Shown in pieces: positions 54,004-64,000 of a DNA stretch of 64,000 nt. Every line of letters starts with the position of its first letter. Position 1 is the stretch's first letter. The position numbers were made by a program, and so were the translations under genes. This DNA comes from Pseudomonas oryzihabitans. Lineage in GTDB: Bacteria; Pseudomonadota; Gammaproteobacteria; Pseudomonadales; Pseudomonadaceae. The DNA lies in assembly GCF_014522265.1 (NCBI RefSeq), contig NZ_CP017024.1, forward strand, positions 2,702,001 through 2,766,000, given 5' to 3'. The notes beneath the pieces were generated by a model. That model saw only the letters and a program-made list of their open reading frames with translations. It was not told where the DNA came from and did no database searches.

Positions 54004-54789
54004 ATGACGTTCGATGAACAACGCTTCGGCGGGATCGCCCGGCTCTATGGGCAGGAGGCCGTCGAGCGCCTGGCCGCCAGCCACGTCGCCGTGGTCGGCA
54101 TCGGTGGGGTGGGTTCCTGGGCCGCCGAGGCCCTGGCGCGCAGCGGCGTCGGTCGTATCAGCCTGTTCGATCTGGACGACGTCTGCGTCAGCAACACCAA
54201 TCGCCAGGTGCATGCGCTGGAAGGGCAGGTGGGGCGGCCCAAGGTCACGGTGATGGCCGAGCGCATCCAGGCCATCAACCCGGCCTGCGCGGTCAAGGCG
54301 GTGGCGGACTTCGTCACCCGCGAGACCATGGCCGACTACATCACCGAAGAACTCGACTTGGTGCTGGACTGCATCGACAGCGTGGCCTCCAAGGCGGCGC
54401 TGATCGCCTGGTGCAAGAGACGCAAGATCGCCATCGTCACCACCGGCGGCGCCGGCGGTCAGATCGATCCCACCCAGATCCAGGTGGTCGACCTCAATCG
54501 CACCTACAACGACCCCCTGGCCTCGCGGGTGCGCTCGCTGCTGCGCCGCGACTACGGCTTCTCGCGCAATCCCAGCCGCCACTACAGCGTGCCCTGCGTC
54601 TTTTCCACCGAGCAGCTGCGCTATCCCAAGCCGGACGGCAGCGTCTGCCAGCAGAAGAGTTTCGTCGGCGAAGGCGTCCGCCTGGACTGCGCCGGCGGCT
54701 TCGGCGCGGTGATGATGGTCACTGCCACCTTCGGCATGGTCGCCGCGGCTCGCGCCGTGGACAAGTTGATCCAGAAGCCCAGGGGGTAG
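54004..54789 (+). CDS. tcdA: tRNA threonylcarbamoyladenosine dehydratase
   Basis: A 261-residue E1-like enzyme that dehydrates t6A to cyclic t6A in tRNA. The ATP-binding loop is [23 protein letters not shown], followed by [19 protein letters not shown]. The C-terminal region has [29 protein letters not shown] with the Cys important in TcdA/CsdL. ATG 54004 matches the family start [16 protein letters not shown]. It is divergent from dapE. A repeat and an IS110 remnant follow. Confidence 0.93.
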   Translation: MTFDEQRFGGIARLYGQEAVERLAASHVAVVGIGGVGSWAAEALARSGVGRISLFDLDDVCVSNTNRQVHALEGQVGRPKVTVMAERIQAINPACAVKAVADFVTRETMADYITEELDLVLDCIDSVASKAALIAWCKRRKIAIVTTGGAGGQIDPTQIQVVDLNRTYNDPLASRVRSLLRRDYGFSRNPSRHYSVPCVFSTEQLRYPKPDGSVCQQKSFVGEGVRLDCAGGFGAVMMVTATFGMVAAARAVDKLIQKPRG

Positions 54790-54801
54790 GGCTTTTCGTC
54801 G

Positions 54802-54833
54802 GTTGGGTGGAACTCGGCGAAGCCCAACCTACG
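54802..54833. repeat. Dispersed GGTTGGG...CCCAACCTACG repeat
   Basis: An imperfect hairpin unit related to the one at 30291-30323, placed between tcdA and the IS110 remnant. IS110-family elements often insert in or beside such repeats. Confidence 0.6.
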
Positions 54834-54862
54834 TTCAGCTGTGTAGATACCGTCTTCGCCCC

Positions 54863-55830
54863 TCAGTGTGCAATCGCTAAAGCAGGGTCGAAAGGCTTGC
54901 CCGATTTGAGCACGCCATAGGCGATGGTCAGCAGCTTGCGCATGGCGGCGCAGACGGTTTGTTTACCTTTCTTCCCTCTGGTTTTCAGACGCTCGGCTTG
55001 CGCCTTGATAGCCGGGTTGTAGGTCAGCGCCACGACGGCGGGTAGGTATAGCGCACTTCGTAAGCGGACCGATCCCATGCGCGAGATGCCGGTATGGCCG
55101 CGGTAAAGACCTGATTCCTATAGGCGTGGGTTCAAACCGGCAAAGGCGGTCACGGCGCGGGCATCAGCGAAGCGACCGATATCGCCGAGCTCCGCCAGGA
55201 TCAGGGCGGCGGTCTTGTCGGCGATGCCGTCTATGCTCACCAGCAGATCACGTTTGCCGCTCAGGTCCGGGTCATCGTCGATATGCCGTTTGATCTGTTC
55301 GAGCGTCCAGGCGATCTGCTCATCGAGCCGCTGCACGACCGCTCGAATCGAGTCCTGGACCTTTTCCGGGCTGACCTCGAGCCGATTGAGCTCCATCTGC
55401 CGTAGCGATTGGAGATCCTCCAGGCGCCGGGTCAGCGCGCGAAGCGTGCGGATGGACACAGGCTCGGGTGCCAGGCCCGCAGGCTGTCTTCATGCCGCTG
55501 GCCATAGGTGGCGATCAGCTTGGCGTCGAGTTTGTCCGTCTTGCTGCGCTGCAACTGGCTTTGCGCATAGCGAGCGATCTGTGCCGGATTGAGCACGGCG
55601 ATTCGGTAGCCCAGCGCATGGAAATGCTCGGCGAGCGCTTCGTGATAGGTGCCCGTGGCCTCCATCACGATCCAAGCGCCTGGCTCGGCATGCTGTTGCA
55701 GCCAGTCGGCAAAGACCGCGAAGCCTGACGGATCGTTGCTCAGCCTGCCCTTGGTCCGGTGCTTGCCATTGGATTGCAGGACCGCCAGATCGAAGCTGCG
55801 CTTGGCGATATCAACACCGATTACGGCCAT
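54863..55830 (-). pseudogene. IS110-family transposase, broken by a frameshift and a nonsense codon
   Basis: Three consecutive minus-strand frames rebuild one IS110 transposase of about 320 residues. Frame one (from ATG 55828-55830) carries the DEDD domain (VIGVDIAKRSFDLAVLQ, WIVMEATGTYHEALAEHF, TDKLDAKLIATYG). A single-base loss near 55466 shifts to the second frame (LTRRLEDLQSLRQME, then DLLVSIDGIADKTAALILAELGDIGRF and AGLNPRL), which ends in a TAG (55118-55120) where a Gln codon is expected. The last part (RLRSALYLPAVVALTYNPAIK to KPFDPALAIAH) contains the C-terminal Tnp_IS110 Ser region. It is inactive as written. Element ends were not located precisely. Confidence 0.85.
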
Positions 55831-56056
55831 GATGTCTCCTCCTTCAGATGCGACACGATCACGTCATCCCGTCCAACCTTGTGCAATACGAGCTCTGGAG
55901 GCTCTAGATACCGTTCGGACTCGGGGATGGGTGTGGAGGAGGCAGCCTATCTACGTTGCAAGCTCAAAGGCTTAAGGGTGGACACGGCCTGCCATCCTCC
56001 CCCGATGATCAGTCGGGGACTATGCCCCCTGAGGAGGCTGTCGTCGAGATACAAGG

Positions 56057-56133
56057 GTGGACAACGGCGCAGCCTTGTCCACGCGGGAGGGTGCCGGAGG
56101 TTGCCGGTGGAAAACGCTGGCGCGGTTTTCCAC
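56057..56133. repeat. Two adjacent hairpin repeats between IS110 remnant and mltF
   Basis: GTGGACAA...TTGTCCAC (56057-56082) and GTGGAAAAC...GTTTTCCAC (56107-56133) are two related hairpin units of a dispersed pseudomonad type. The 55831-56160 gap also contains the outer non-coding end of the IS110 element; no gene is seen. Confidence 0.6.
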
Positions 56134-56160
56134 GCTACGAGGGTTCGAGCGCGGCGGCCC

Positions 56161-57651
<1,491 letters not shown>

Positions 57652-57894
57652 TCAAAACGGCACTGGCGCCTTGCTGACGCGCCTCATCGGTCGGCCCCTC
57701 CGGGCACTCGTTATGGTCGGGACGCTCCGCGCCACCGGTCCGGCCAAAGGCTCTATCCTGAGCCCAATGGGGAGCCGCGTCCATGGGGCGCGGCAGGCCG
57801 TAACGGCGGGCAGTATACGCGAGAAGTGGCACAGCGCCCATTTTATACATACAAGAGTGGTGGTAAGGCTGCATGAACCCTCGTCGCCGGAAGG

Positions 57895-57922
57895 TGTCCC
57901 CGGCGCGCCTTTAGGCTAGAAT
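57895..57922 (+). promoter_or_regulatory. Possible purL promoter
   Basis: A TAGAAT -10 (57917-57922) with a weak TGTCCC -35 sixteen bases upstream would start transcription around 57929. No other feature is clear in the 57646-57961 gap apart from AT-rich TTTTATACATAC near 57841, which may serve mltF. Confidence 0.35.
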
Positions 57923-57961
57923 GCACGGCCCCAAAGTGACTTGGCCCCGAGGCTGTCCCCG

Positions 57962-60900
57962 ATGCTGATCCTGCGCGGCGCTCCCGCTCTTTCTTCGTTC
58001 CGTCACGGCAAACTTCTCGACCAGCTGACTCGCCTGGTTCCCGGTGTCTCCGGGCTCTATGCCGAGTTCGTTCATTTCGCCGAAGTCGCCGGCACCCTGA
58101 GCGCGGAGGAAGAGGGCATCCTCGGCCGACTGCTGCAATACGGCCCCAGCGTCCCCCAGCAGGAACCCAGCGGCGCGCTGTTCCTCATCGTGCCCCGCCT
58201 GGGCACCATCTCGCCCTGGTCGAGCAAGGCCACCGACATCGCCCACAACTGTGGCCTGGCGCAGATCGAGCGCCTGGAGCGCGGCGTGGCCTACTATGTC
58301 GCCGGCGAACTGGACGCCGCTGCCCACGCGCAGCTGGCCGCCGCCCTGCATGACCGCATGACCCAGCGCGTGCTGCCGACCCTGGACGCCGCCGCCGACA
58401 TCTTCAGCCATGCCACGCCCAGGCCGCTCACCGCGGTGGACGTGCTCGGCGGTGGTCACGCTGCCCTGGAGCAGGCCAATCTCGAGCTGGGCCTGGCCCT
58501 GGCCGATGACGAGATCGACTACCTGGTCAAGAGCTTCACCGCCCTGGGGCGCAATCCCCATGACATCGAACTCATGATGTTCGCCCAGGCCAACTCCGAG
58601 CACTGCCGGCACAAGATCTTCAATGCCAGCTGGGACCTCGACGGCGAGAGCCAGGAGAAGTCGCTGTTCGGCATGATCAAGAACACCTTTGAGCTGAACC
58701 GCGCCGGCGTGCTGTCCGCCTACAAGGACAACGCCGCGGTCATGGAAGGCTTCACCGCCGGGCGCTTCTACCCCGACGCCGAGTCCCGCGAGTACGGCGC
58801 GCACAGCCAGCCCGTGCACATCCTGATGAAGGTGGAGACCCACAACCACCCGACCGCCATCGCCCCCTTCCCCGGCGCCTCCACCGGTTCCGGCGGCGAG
58901 ATCCGCGACGAAGGTGCCACCGGTCGCGGCTCCAAGCCCAAGGCGGGCCTGACCGGCTTCACCGTCTCCAACCTGAACATCCCCGGTTTCGCGCAGCCCT
59001 GGGAACAGCCCTACGGCAAGCCCGAGCGCATCGTCACCCCGCTGGACATCATGATCGAAGGCCCGCTGGGTGGCGCCGCCTTCAACAACGAATTCGGTCG
59101 CCCGGCCCTGGCCGGCTACTTCCGCACCTTCGAGCAGCAGGTCGAGACCCCCCGCGGTCCCGAGGTGCGCGGCTATCACAAGCCGATCATGCTCGCCGGC
59201 GGCCTGGGCAACATCCGCGCCGACCACGTGCAGAAGGGCGACATCTCGGTGGGCGGCAAGCTCATCGTGCTGGGCGGTCCGGCCATGCTGATCGGCCTGG
59301 GCGGCGGCGCGGCCTCGTCCATGTCCACCGGCGCCAGCTCCGCCGACCTGGATTTCGCCTCGGTGCAGCGCGAGAACCCGGAAATGGAGCGCCGCTGCCA
59401 GGAGGTCATCGACCGCTGCTGGCAGCTGGGTGAAAACAACCCCATCACCTTCATCCATGACGTGGGTGCGGGCGGCCTGTCCAATGCCTTCCCCGAGCTG
59501 GTCAACGATGCCGGTCGCGGTGGTCGTTTCGAATTGCGCAACGTGCCCAATGACGAGCCGGGCATGAGTCCGCTGGAGATCTGGTGCAACGAGTCCCAGG
59601 AGCGCTACGTGCTCTCCGTGGACGCCGAGAACTTCGAGACCTTCAAGGCCATCTGCGAACGCGAGCGTTGCCCCTTCGCCGTGGTCGGCGAAGCCACCGA
59701 GGAGCGCCAACTGACCGTGGCCGACAGCCACTTCGGCAACAACGCCGTGGACATGCCGCTGGACGTCCTGCTCGGCAAGCCGCCGCGCATGCACCGCAGC
59801 GCCACCCGGGAAGCCGAACTGGGCGACGCCTTCGACGGCGCCGGCCTGGACCTGACCGAGTCGGTGGAGCGCGTCCTGCGCCACCCGGCCGTGGCCAGCA
59901 AGAGCTTCCTGATCACCATCGGCGACCGCACCATCACCGGCCTGGTCGCCCGCGACCAGATGGTCGGCCCCTGGCAGGTGCCGGTGGCCGACTGCGCCGT
60001 GACCGCCACCAGCTTCGACGTCCACACCGGCGAAGCCATGGCCATGGGCGAGCGCACCCCGCTGGCGCTGCTCGACGCGCCTGCTTCCGGCCGCATGGCC
60101 ATCGGCGAGACCATCACCAACCTGGCCGCCGCGCGCATCGAGAAGCTCGGCGACATCAAGCTGTCCGCCAACTGGATGGCCGCTGCTGGCCACCCCGGCG
60201 AAGACGCGCGTCTCTATGAAACCGTCAGGGCGGTGGGCATGGAGCTGTGCCCGCAGCTGGGCATCACCATCCCGGTCGGCAAGGACTCCATGTCCATGAA
60301 GACCCGCTGGCAGGACGGTGGCGAAGACAAGAGCGTCACCGCGCCGCTGTCGCTGGTGATCACCGGCTTCGCCCCGGTGCAGGACATCCGTCGCACCCTG
60401 ACCCCCCAGCTGCGCCTGGACAAGGGCCAGACCGACCTGATCCTCATCGATCTGGGTCGCGGCCAGAATCGCCTGGGCGGCTCCATCCTCGCCCAGACCC
60501 ACGGCAAGCTCGGCCAGCAGGCCCCCGACGTCGACCAGGCCGAAGACCTCAAGGCCTTCTTCGCGGTGATCCAGGGTCTCAATCAGGACGGCCTGCTGCT
60601 GGCCTACCACGACCGTTCCGACGGTGGCCTCATCACCACGGTGGTGGAAATGGCCTTCGCCGGTCACTGCGGCCTGGCCCTGCGCCTGGACGCCTTGGCC
60701 GCTGACCGTGACGAGCTGACCCGCGCGCTGTTCGCCGAAGAACTGGGTGCCGTCATCCAGGTGCCCCAGGACTTCACCCACGAGGTGCTGGCCCAGTTCA
60801 GCGCGGCCGGTCTGGAAGACTGCGTGGCGGTGATCGGCAACCCGGTCAACGGCTACGAGATCAACATCCACTACCACGACGAGCACCTCTACCGGGCCGA

Positions 60901-61861
60901 GCGGCGCATGCTGCAGCGCGTCTGGAGCGAGACCAGCTTCCAGATCCAGCGCCTGCGCGACAACGCCGAGTGCGCCCAGCAGGAATTCGATGCCCTGCTG
61001 GAAGAGGATCATCCGGGTCTGTCGGCCAAGCTGGCCTACGACCCCAACGAAGACATCTGCGCCCCCTACATCAAGAAGGGCGTGCGGCCGCAGGTCGCCA
61101 TCCTGCGCGAGCAGGGCGTCAACGGTCAGGTGGAGATGGGCGCGGCCTTCGATCGCGCCGGTTTCGCCGCCATCGACGTGCACATGAGCGACATCCTTTC
61201 CGGTCGCATCGACCTGGCGGACTTCAAGGGCGTGGTCGCCTGTGGCGGCTTCTCCTATGGCGACGTCCTCGGCGCCGGCGGTGGCTGGGCCAAGTCCATC
61301 CTGTTCAATGCCCGTGCCCGTGACGGCTTCCAGCAGTTCTTCGAGCGCACCGACACCTTCACCCTGGGCGTGTGCAATGGCTGCCAGATGGTCGCCAACT
61401 TGCGCGAGCTGGTGCCTGGCAGCGAATTCTGGCCGCGCTTCGTGCGCAACCGCTCCGAGCAGTTCGAGGCGCGGGTGGCCATGGTCCAGGTGCAGGATTC
61501 GCCCTCGCTGTTCCTCGCCGGCATGGCCGGGTCGCGGCTGCCCATCGCCATCGCCCACGGCGAAGGCTTCGCCGAGTATCCGGACCAGCAGGCGCTGGTC
61601 GCCGCTGACGTCTCCGGCACCGTGGCGCTGCGCTATGTCGATGGCCACAGCAAGGTCACCGAGACCTATCCGGCCAACCCCAACGGCTCGCCGCTGGGCA
61701 TCACTGGGCTGTCCAGCCAGGACGGTCGCGTCCTGCTGATGATGCCGCACCCCGAGCGCTGCTTCCGGGCCGTGCAGAACTCCTGGATTCCCGCCGACTG
61801 GCAGGGCGAGGACGGCGGCTGGATGCGCCTGTTCCGCAATGCGCGGATCTGGGTGGACTGA
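57962..61861 (+). CDS. purL: Phosphoribosylformylglycinamidine synthase (FGAM synthase)
   Basis: A 1299-residue large-type PurL catalysing the ATP- and glutamine-dependent fourth step of purine synthesis. The N-terminal domain begins [22 protein letters not shown]. The central AIRS-like domains carry [47 protein letters not shown] and [18 protein letters not shown]-type [18 protein letters not shown]. The C-terminal class I glutaminase has [18 protein letters not shown], the nucleophile in [12 protein letters not shown] and the HPE of [11 protein letters not shown] 57962 matches the family start; a TTG seven codons upstream is less likely. A very long antisense frame is a composition shadow. 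Confidence 0.97.
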   Translation: MLILRGAPALSSFRHGKLLDQLTRLVPGVSGLYAEFVHFAEVAGTLSAEEEGILGRLLQYGPSVPQQEPSGALFLIVPRLGTISPWSSKATDIAHNCGLAQIERLERGVAYYVAGELDAAAHAQLAAALHDRMTQRVLPTLDAAADIFSHATPRPLTAVDVLGGGHAALEQANLELGLALADDEIDYLVKSFTALGRNPHDIELMMFAQANSEHCRHKIFNASWDLDGESQEKSLFGMIKNTFELNRAGVLSAYKDNAAVMEGFTAGRFYPDAESREYGAHSQPVHILMKVETHNHPTAIAPFPGASTGSGGEIRDEGATGRGSKPKAGLTGFTVSNLNIPGFAQPWEQPYGKPERIVTPLDIMIEGPLGGAAFNNEFGRPALAGYFRTFEQQVETPRGPEVRGYHKPIMLAGGLGNIRADHVQKGDISVGGKLIVLGGPAMLIGLGGGAASSMSTGASSADLDFASVQRENPEMERRCQEVIDRCWQLGENNPITFIHDVGAGGLSNAFPELVNDAGRGGRFELRNVPNDEPGMSPLEIWCNESQERYVLSVDAENFETFKAICERERCPFAVVGEATEERQLTVADSHFGNNAVDMPLDVLLGKPPRMHRSATREAELGDAFDGAGLDLTESVERVLRHPAVASKSFLITIGDRTITGLVARDQMVGPWQVPVADCAVTATSFDVHTGEAMAMGERTPLALLDAPASGRMAIGETITNLAAARIEKLGDIKLSANWMAAAGHPGEDARLYETVRAVGMELCPQLGITIPVGKDSMSMKTRWQDGGEDKSVTAPLSLVITGFAPVQDIRRTLTPQLRLDKGQTDLILIDLGRGQNRLGGSILAQTHGKLGQQAPDVDQAEDLKAFFAVIQGLNQDGLLLAYHDRSDGGLITTVVEMAFAGHCGLALRLDALAADRDELTRALFAEELGAVIQVPQDFTHEVLAQFSAAGLEDCVAVIGNPVNGYEINIHYHDEHLYRAERRMLQRVWSETSFQIQRLRDNAECAQQEFDALLEEDHPGLSAKLAYDPNEDICAPYIKKGVRPQVAILREQGVNGQVEMGAAFDRAGFAAIDVHMSDILSGRIDLADFKGVVACGGFSYGDVLGAGGGWAKSILFNARARDGFQQFFERTDTFTLGVCNGCQMVANLRELVPGSEFWPRFVRNRSEQFEARVAMVQVQDSPSLFLAGMAGSRLPIAIAHGEGFAEYPDQQALVAADVSGTVALRYVDGHSKVTETYPANPNGSPLGITGLSSQDGRVLLMMPHPERCFRAVQNSWIPADWQGEDGGWMRLFRNARIWVD

Positions 61862-61875
61862 GGGTTCGGCGTCTG

Positions 61876-61912
61876 GCCAGGCTTGCTCGACCTGCGGTCG
61901 GGTGAGCCTGGC
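61876..61912 (+). terminator. Hairpin after purL
   Basis: GCCAGGCTTGCTCGACC and GGTCGGGTGAGCCTGGC form a long stem with a CTGC-type loop, 14 bases beyond the purL stop. It lacks a T-run. Confidence 0.5.
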
Positions 61913-61970
61913 TCATAGGCTCTCTTCCAAACCGACGGCGAGCCACCCGGCATCCGCCGCTGCGCTCTTA

Positions 61971-62005
61971 CCCCCTCTCCCTCAGGGAGAGGGCTGGGGT
62001 GAGGG
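61971..62005. repeat. Dispersed CTCTCC-GGGAGAGGGC repeat, second copy
   Basis: CCCTCTCCCTCAGGGAGAGGGC followed by TGGGGTGAGGG repeats the arrangement at 30336-30368. Confidence 0.65.
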
Positions 62006-62028
62006 CCACCCAGCCGGAGAGCGCCACC

Positions 62029-62342
62029 ATGCTCAAACTCTGCTTCTATGTCCCGACTCCCACCTGGAAGCCGTCAAGCAGGCGATCTTCGCCGTGGGCG
62101 CTGGCCGCATCGGCCTGTACGACAGCTGCTGCTGGCAGGTCCAGGGCCTCGGCCAGTTCCGTCCACTGCCAGGCAGCCAGCCGCACCTGGGCGAGCAGGG
62201 CAGTCTCGAACGGGTGGAGGAATGGCGTGTGGAGCTGGTGCTGGCCGACGAACAGATCGCCCGCCAGGCCGTGGCGGCGCTCAAGGCGGCGCATCCCTAT
62301 GAGACGCCGGCCTATGACGTGGTGCAGGTGCTGGATTTCTAG
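62029..62342 (+). pseudogene. NIF3/YqfO-like protein, frameshifted after codon 8
   Basis: ATG 62029 starts MLKLCFYVP, then one base is missing in the CCCG run at about 62053-62056. Restoring it gives a 104-residue protein: DSHLEAVKQAIFAVGAGRIG, YDSCCWQVQGLGQFRPL, GSLERVEEWRVELVLADEQI, ending HPYETPAYDVVQVLDF. This is the NIF3 C-terminal-type (YqfO-like) domain found as a separate protein in Pseudomonas, of trimeric CutA-like fold. The reading length (314 bases) is exactly one short of a whole codon number. The shift may be real or a sequencing error. Confidence 0.85.
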
Positions 62343-62345
62343 CCG

Positions 62346-62642
62346 TCAGGGATAACCCAGAACCGTCCTGATCCGCGGCAATTCACGCTCGACCCAGCGC
62401 GGATCCACCGCGCCCCAGTCGCGGATCTCGTAGCCACCGGCGTTATTGCGCGCGCCTTCGCCCTGCACGAACTGACAGTCGATATCCAGATCGGCCAGCG
62501 CCAGCAGGGTGTCCTGGGCCGTGCGCCTTGGCATCCCGGTAGCGGCCATCAACGCCGGCACGCTGGTGGCGGTGCCGCTGGACACCAGCCAGGCCACATA
62601 GAGCCGGCGATAGAAGCTGGTCTTGGTCTTGCTCACGTCCAT
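62346..62642 (-). CDS. Small winged-helix DNA-binding-type protein
   Basis: A 98-residue protein starting at ATG 62640-62642 (MDVSKTKTSFYRRLYVAWLV). It contains a helix-turn-helix-like core (TATSVPALMAATGMPRRTAQDTLLALADLDIDCQF) resembling winged-helix DUF proteins of pseudomonads, followed by a C-terminal GGYEIRDWGAVDPRWVERELPRIRTVLG segment. It could be a small transcription factor or an RNA-binding protein. It lies just downstream of valS, after a terminator, and is convergent with the NIF3-like gene. Confidence 0.75.
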   Translation of the reverse strand: MDVSKTKTSFYRRLYVAWLVSSGTATSVPALMAATGMPRRTAQDTLLALADLDIDCQFVQGEGARNNAGGYEIRDWGAVDPRWVERELPRIRTVLGYP

Positions 62643-62660
62643 GAAAATCTTCCGGTCAAG

Positions 62661-62686
62661 AAAAAGCCCACCGCGAGGGTGGGCTT
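62661..62686 (-). terminator. Intrinsic terminator of valS
   Basis: On the minus strand GCCCACC-CTCGC-GGTGGGC is followed by TTTTTCTT. It lies 8 bases past the valS stop and just before the winged-helix gene. Confidence 0.85.
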
Positions 62687-62694
62687 CAGGGGCA

Positions 62695-64000
62695 TCAGAG
62701 GGTGGCGATGCGCTGCCGCTGTTCCACCAGCTTGGCCAGGGCCTGTTCGGCTTCGGCCAGTTTGGCGCGCTCCTTCTCCAGCACCTCGGCCGGGGCCTTG
62801 GCGACGAAGCCTTCATTGGCCAGCTTGCCGCCGACGCGCTTGACCTCGCCCTCCAGGCGGCCGATCTCCTTGTCCAGGCGCGTAAGTTCCGCGTCCTTGT
62901 CGATCAGGCCGGCCATGGGCACCAGCACTTCCATCTCGCCCACCAGGGTGGTGGCGGACATCGGCGCTTCCTCGCCGGCGGCCAGGACGCGGACCGATTC
63001 CAGCTTGGCCAGCTTGTTCAGCAGCGGCTCGAAGTCGGCCAGGCGGCGCTGGTCCTCGGCACTGGCATTGGCGACGATGATGTCGATGCGCTTGGCCATG
63101 GAGATCTTCATCTCGCCACGGATCTGCCGTACGCCCAGCATCAGCGCCTTGACCCACTCGATGTCGCCTTCGGCGGCGGCATCGATGCGCGCCTCGTTGG
63201 CCACCGGCCAGGGTTGCAGCATCAGGGTCTCGCCCTGGACACCGGCCGGCGCCTTGAGGCGCTGCCAGATTTCCTCAGTGATGAAGGGCATGAAGGGATG
63301 CGCCAGGCGCAGCACCACTTCCAGTACCCGCGCCAGGGTGCGACGGGTGCCGCGCTGACGCTCGATGGAGGCGTTCTCGTCCCACAGCACCGGCTTGACC
63401 AGTTCCAGGTACCAGGCGCAGTACTCGTCCCAGACGAATTCGTAGAGCGCCTGGGTGGCCAGGTCGAAACGGAAGGCGTCGAGCTGACGGGTCACCTCGG
63501 CCTCGGTGCGTTGCAGCTGGGAGATGATCCAGCGATCCACCGAGGACAGCTCGACCGGTTCGTCGTTGACGCCGGTATCCTGGCCCTCGACGTTCTCCAT
63601 GACGAAGTTCGCCGCGTTCCACAGCTTGTTGCAGAAGTTGCGGTAGCCCTCGACGCGACCCATGTCGAACTTGACGTCGCGGCCGGTGGTGGCCAGGGAG
63701 CAGAAGGTGAATCTCAGGGCATCGGTGCCGTAGCTGGCGATGCCGTCCGGGAATTCGGCGCGGGTCTGCTTGGCGATCTTCTCGGCCAGCTTGGGCTGCA
63801 TCAGGCCGCTGGTGCGCTTCTCCAGCAGGGTGTCCAGGTCGATGCCGTCGACGATGTCCAGCGGGTCGAGCACGTTGCCTTTGGACTTGGACATCTTCTG
63901 GCCCTGGCCATCGCGCACCAGGCCATGGACGTAGACGGTCTTGAACGGGATCTGCCCGGTCAGGTGGGTGGACAGCATGATCATCCGGGCGACCCAGAAG
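62695..64000 (-). CDS. valS: Valyl-tRNA synthetase, C-terminal part (runs off window)
   Basis: About 435 residues of ValS, class I synthetase; the N-terminal part lies beyond the window edge. The visible N-terminal end reads [30 protein letters not shown] and then the [14 protein letters not shown] catalytic loop. The anticodon-binding domain follows ([14 protein letters not shown] to [15 protein letters not shown]), and the C-terminal coiled-coil arm that contacts tRNA is [30 protein letters not shown] and further. It charges tRNA-Val. A strong terminator follows. Confidence 0.97.
   Translation of the reverse strand, partial: FWVARMIMLSTHLTGQIPFKTVYVHGLVRDGQGQKMSKSKGNVLDPLDIVDGIDLDTLLEKRTSGLMQPKLAEKIAKQTRAEFPDGIASYGTDALRFTFCSLATTGRDVKFDMGRVEGYRNFCNKLWNAANFVMENVEGQDTGVNDEPVELSSVDRWIISQLQRTEAEVTRQLDAFRFDLATQALYEFVWDEYCAWYLELVKPVLWDENASIERQRGTRRTLARVLEVVLRLAHPFMPFITEEIWQRLKAPAGVQGETLMLQPWPVANEARIDAAAEGDIEWVKALMLGVRQIRGEMKISMAKRIDIIVANASAEDQRRLADFEPLLNKLAKLESVRVLAAGEEAPMSATTLVGEMEVLVPMAGLIDKDAELTRLDKEIGRLEGEVKRVGGKLANEGFVAKAPAEVLEKERAKLAEAEQALAKLVEQRQRIATL

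Noticed and set aside
54863-55078. Separate 71-residue gene
   Set aside because: It is the C-terminal end of the IS110 transposase after a nonsense codon.
57911-61750. 1279-codon open frame antisense to purL
   Set aside because: Its product is a Gly/His/Val/Ala-rich composition artefact without domains, and it mirrors codon bias of purL, whose motifs are unmistakable.

Overview
The window is high-GC (about two thirds G+C), gene-dense chromosomal DNA of a gamma-proteobacterium. A signal-peptide-bearing malate:quinone oxidoreductase, the GbdR-like regulator, the plsB, dapE-rlmA and purL-mltF neighbourhoods and the dispersed repeats all point to Pseudomonas. The P. oryzihabitans/psychrotolerans group is an inference, not proven. 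No CRISPR array, rRNA or tRNA was seen. One degraded IS110 transposase and one MITE-like element are present.

Layout. 1-11.4 kb: the end of a LysP-type permease, then a leftward six-gene operon (ProV-ProW-ProX-type betaine importer, FAD oxidase, DapA-family lyase, aldehyde dehydrogenase) divergent from a LysR regulator. A perfect 15-bp palindrome lies at about -64 of the predicted operon promoter. To its right are joined fragments of an MmgE/PrpD gene and a Rieske oxygenase, then a GbdR-like AraC regulator; together these look like a remodelled quaternary-amine or imino-acid catabolic island. 11.4-14.8 kb: a divergent EamA exporter/LysR pair and an MFS exporter. 14.8-19.2 kb: ugpBAEC, close to the enteric form, with a Pho-box-like site upstream. 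19.2-26.5 kb: sbcD and sbcC, separated by an SRPBCC protein and a zinc alcohol dehydrogenase. 26.5-37.7 kb: a hybrid histidine kinase with a receiver lacking its phospho-acceptor, a lipoprotein-type trehalase, two tiny acidic proteins, an ABC exporter, a four-copy 227-bp tandem array (candidate small-RNA genes), a diguanylate cyclase and a large glucosidase. 37.8-46 kb: mqo, rlmF, a MITE, an aldo/keto reductase, an RsuA-family pseudouridine synthase, glpQ, a NUDIX protein and a frameshifted ung. 46-54.8 kb: an AraC/EamA pair, a YbaY lipoprotein, plsB, a cold-shock gene, rlmA-dapE and tcdA. 54.8-64 kb: the IS110 remnant, mltF, purL, a frameshifted NIF3-like gene, a winged-helix protein and the C-terminal part of valS.

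How genes work together. UgpBAEC imports glycerol-3-phosphate, periplasmic GlpQ can release it from glycerophosphodiesters, and PlsB consumes it in phospholipid synthesis. Trehalase and the MGH1-like glucosidase suggest use of exogenous sugars.

Caution. Several frames are broken by single-base indels, mostly at or beside short G/C runs (MmgE fragment, glucosidase C-terminus, ung, IS110, NIF3-like gene). Some may be sequencing errors, so pseudogene calls at those sites are provisional. All identifications come from reading motifs and remembered family sequences; no database search was run.
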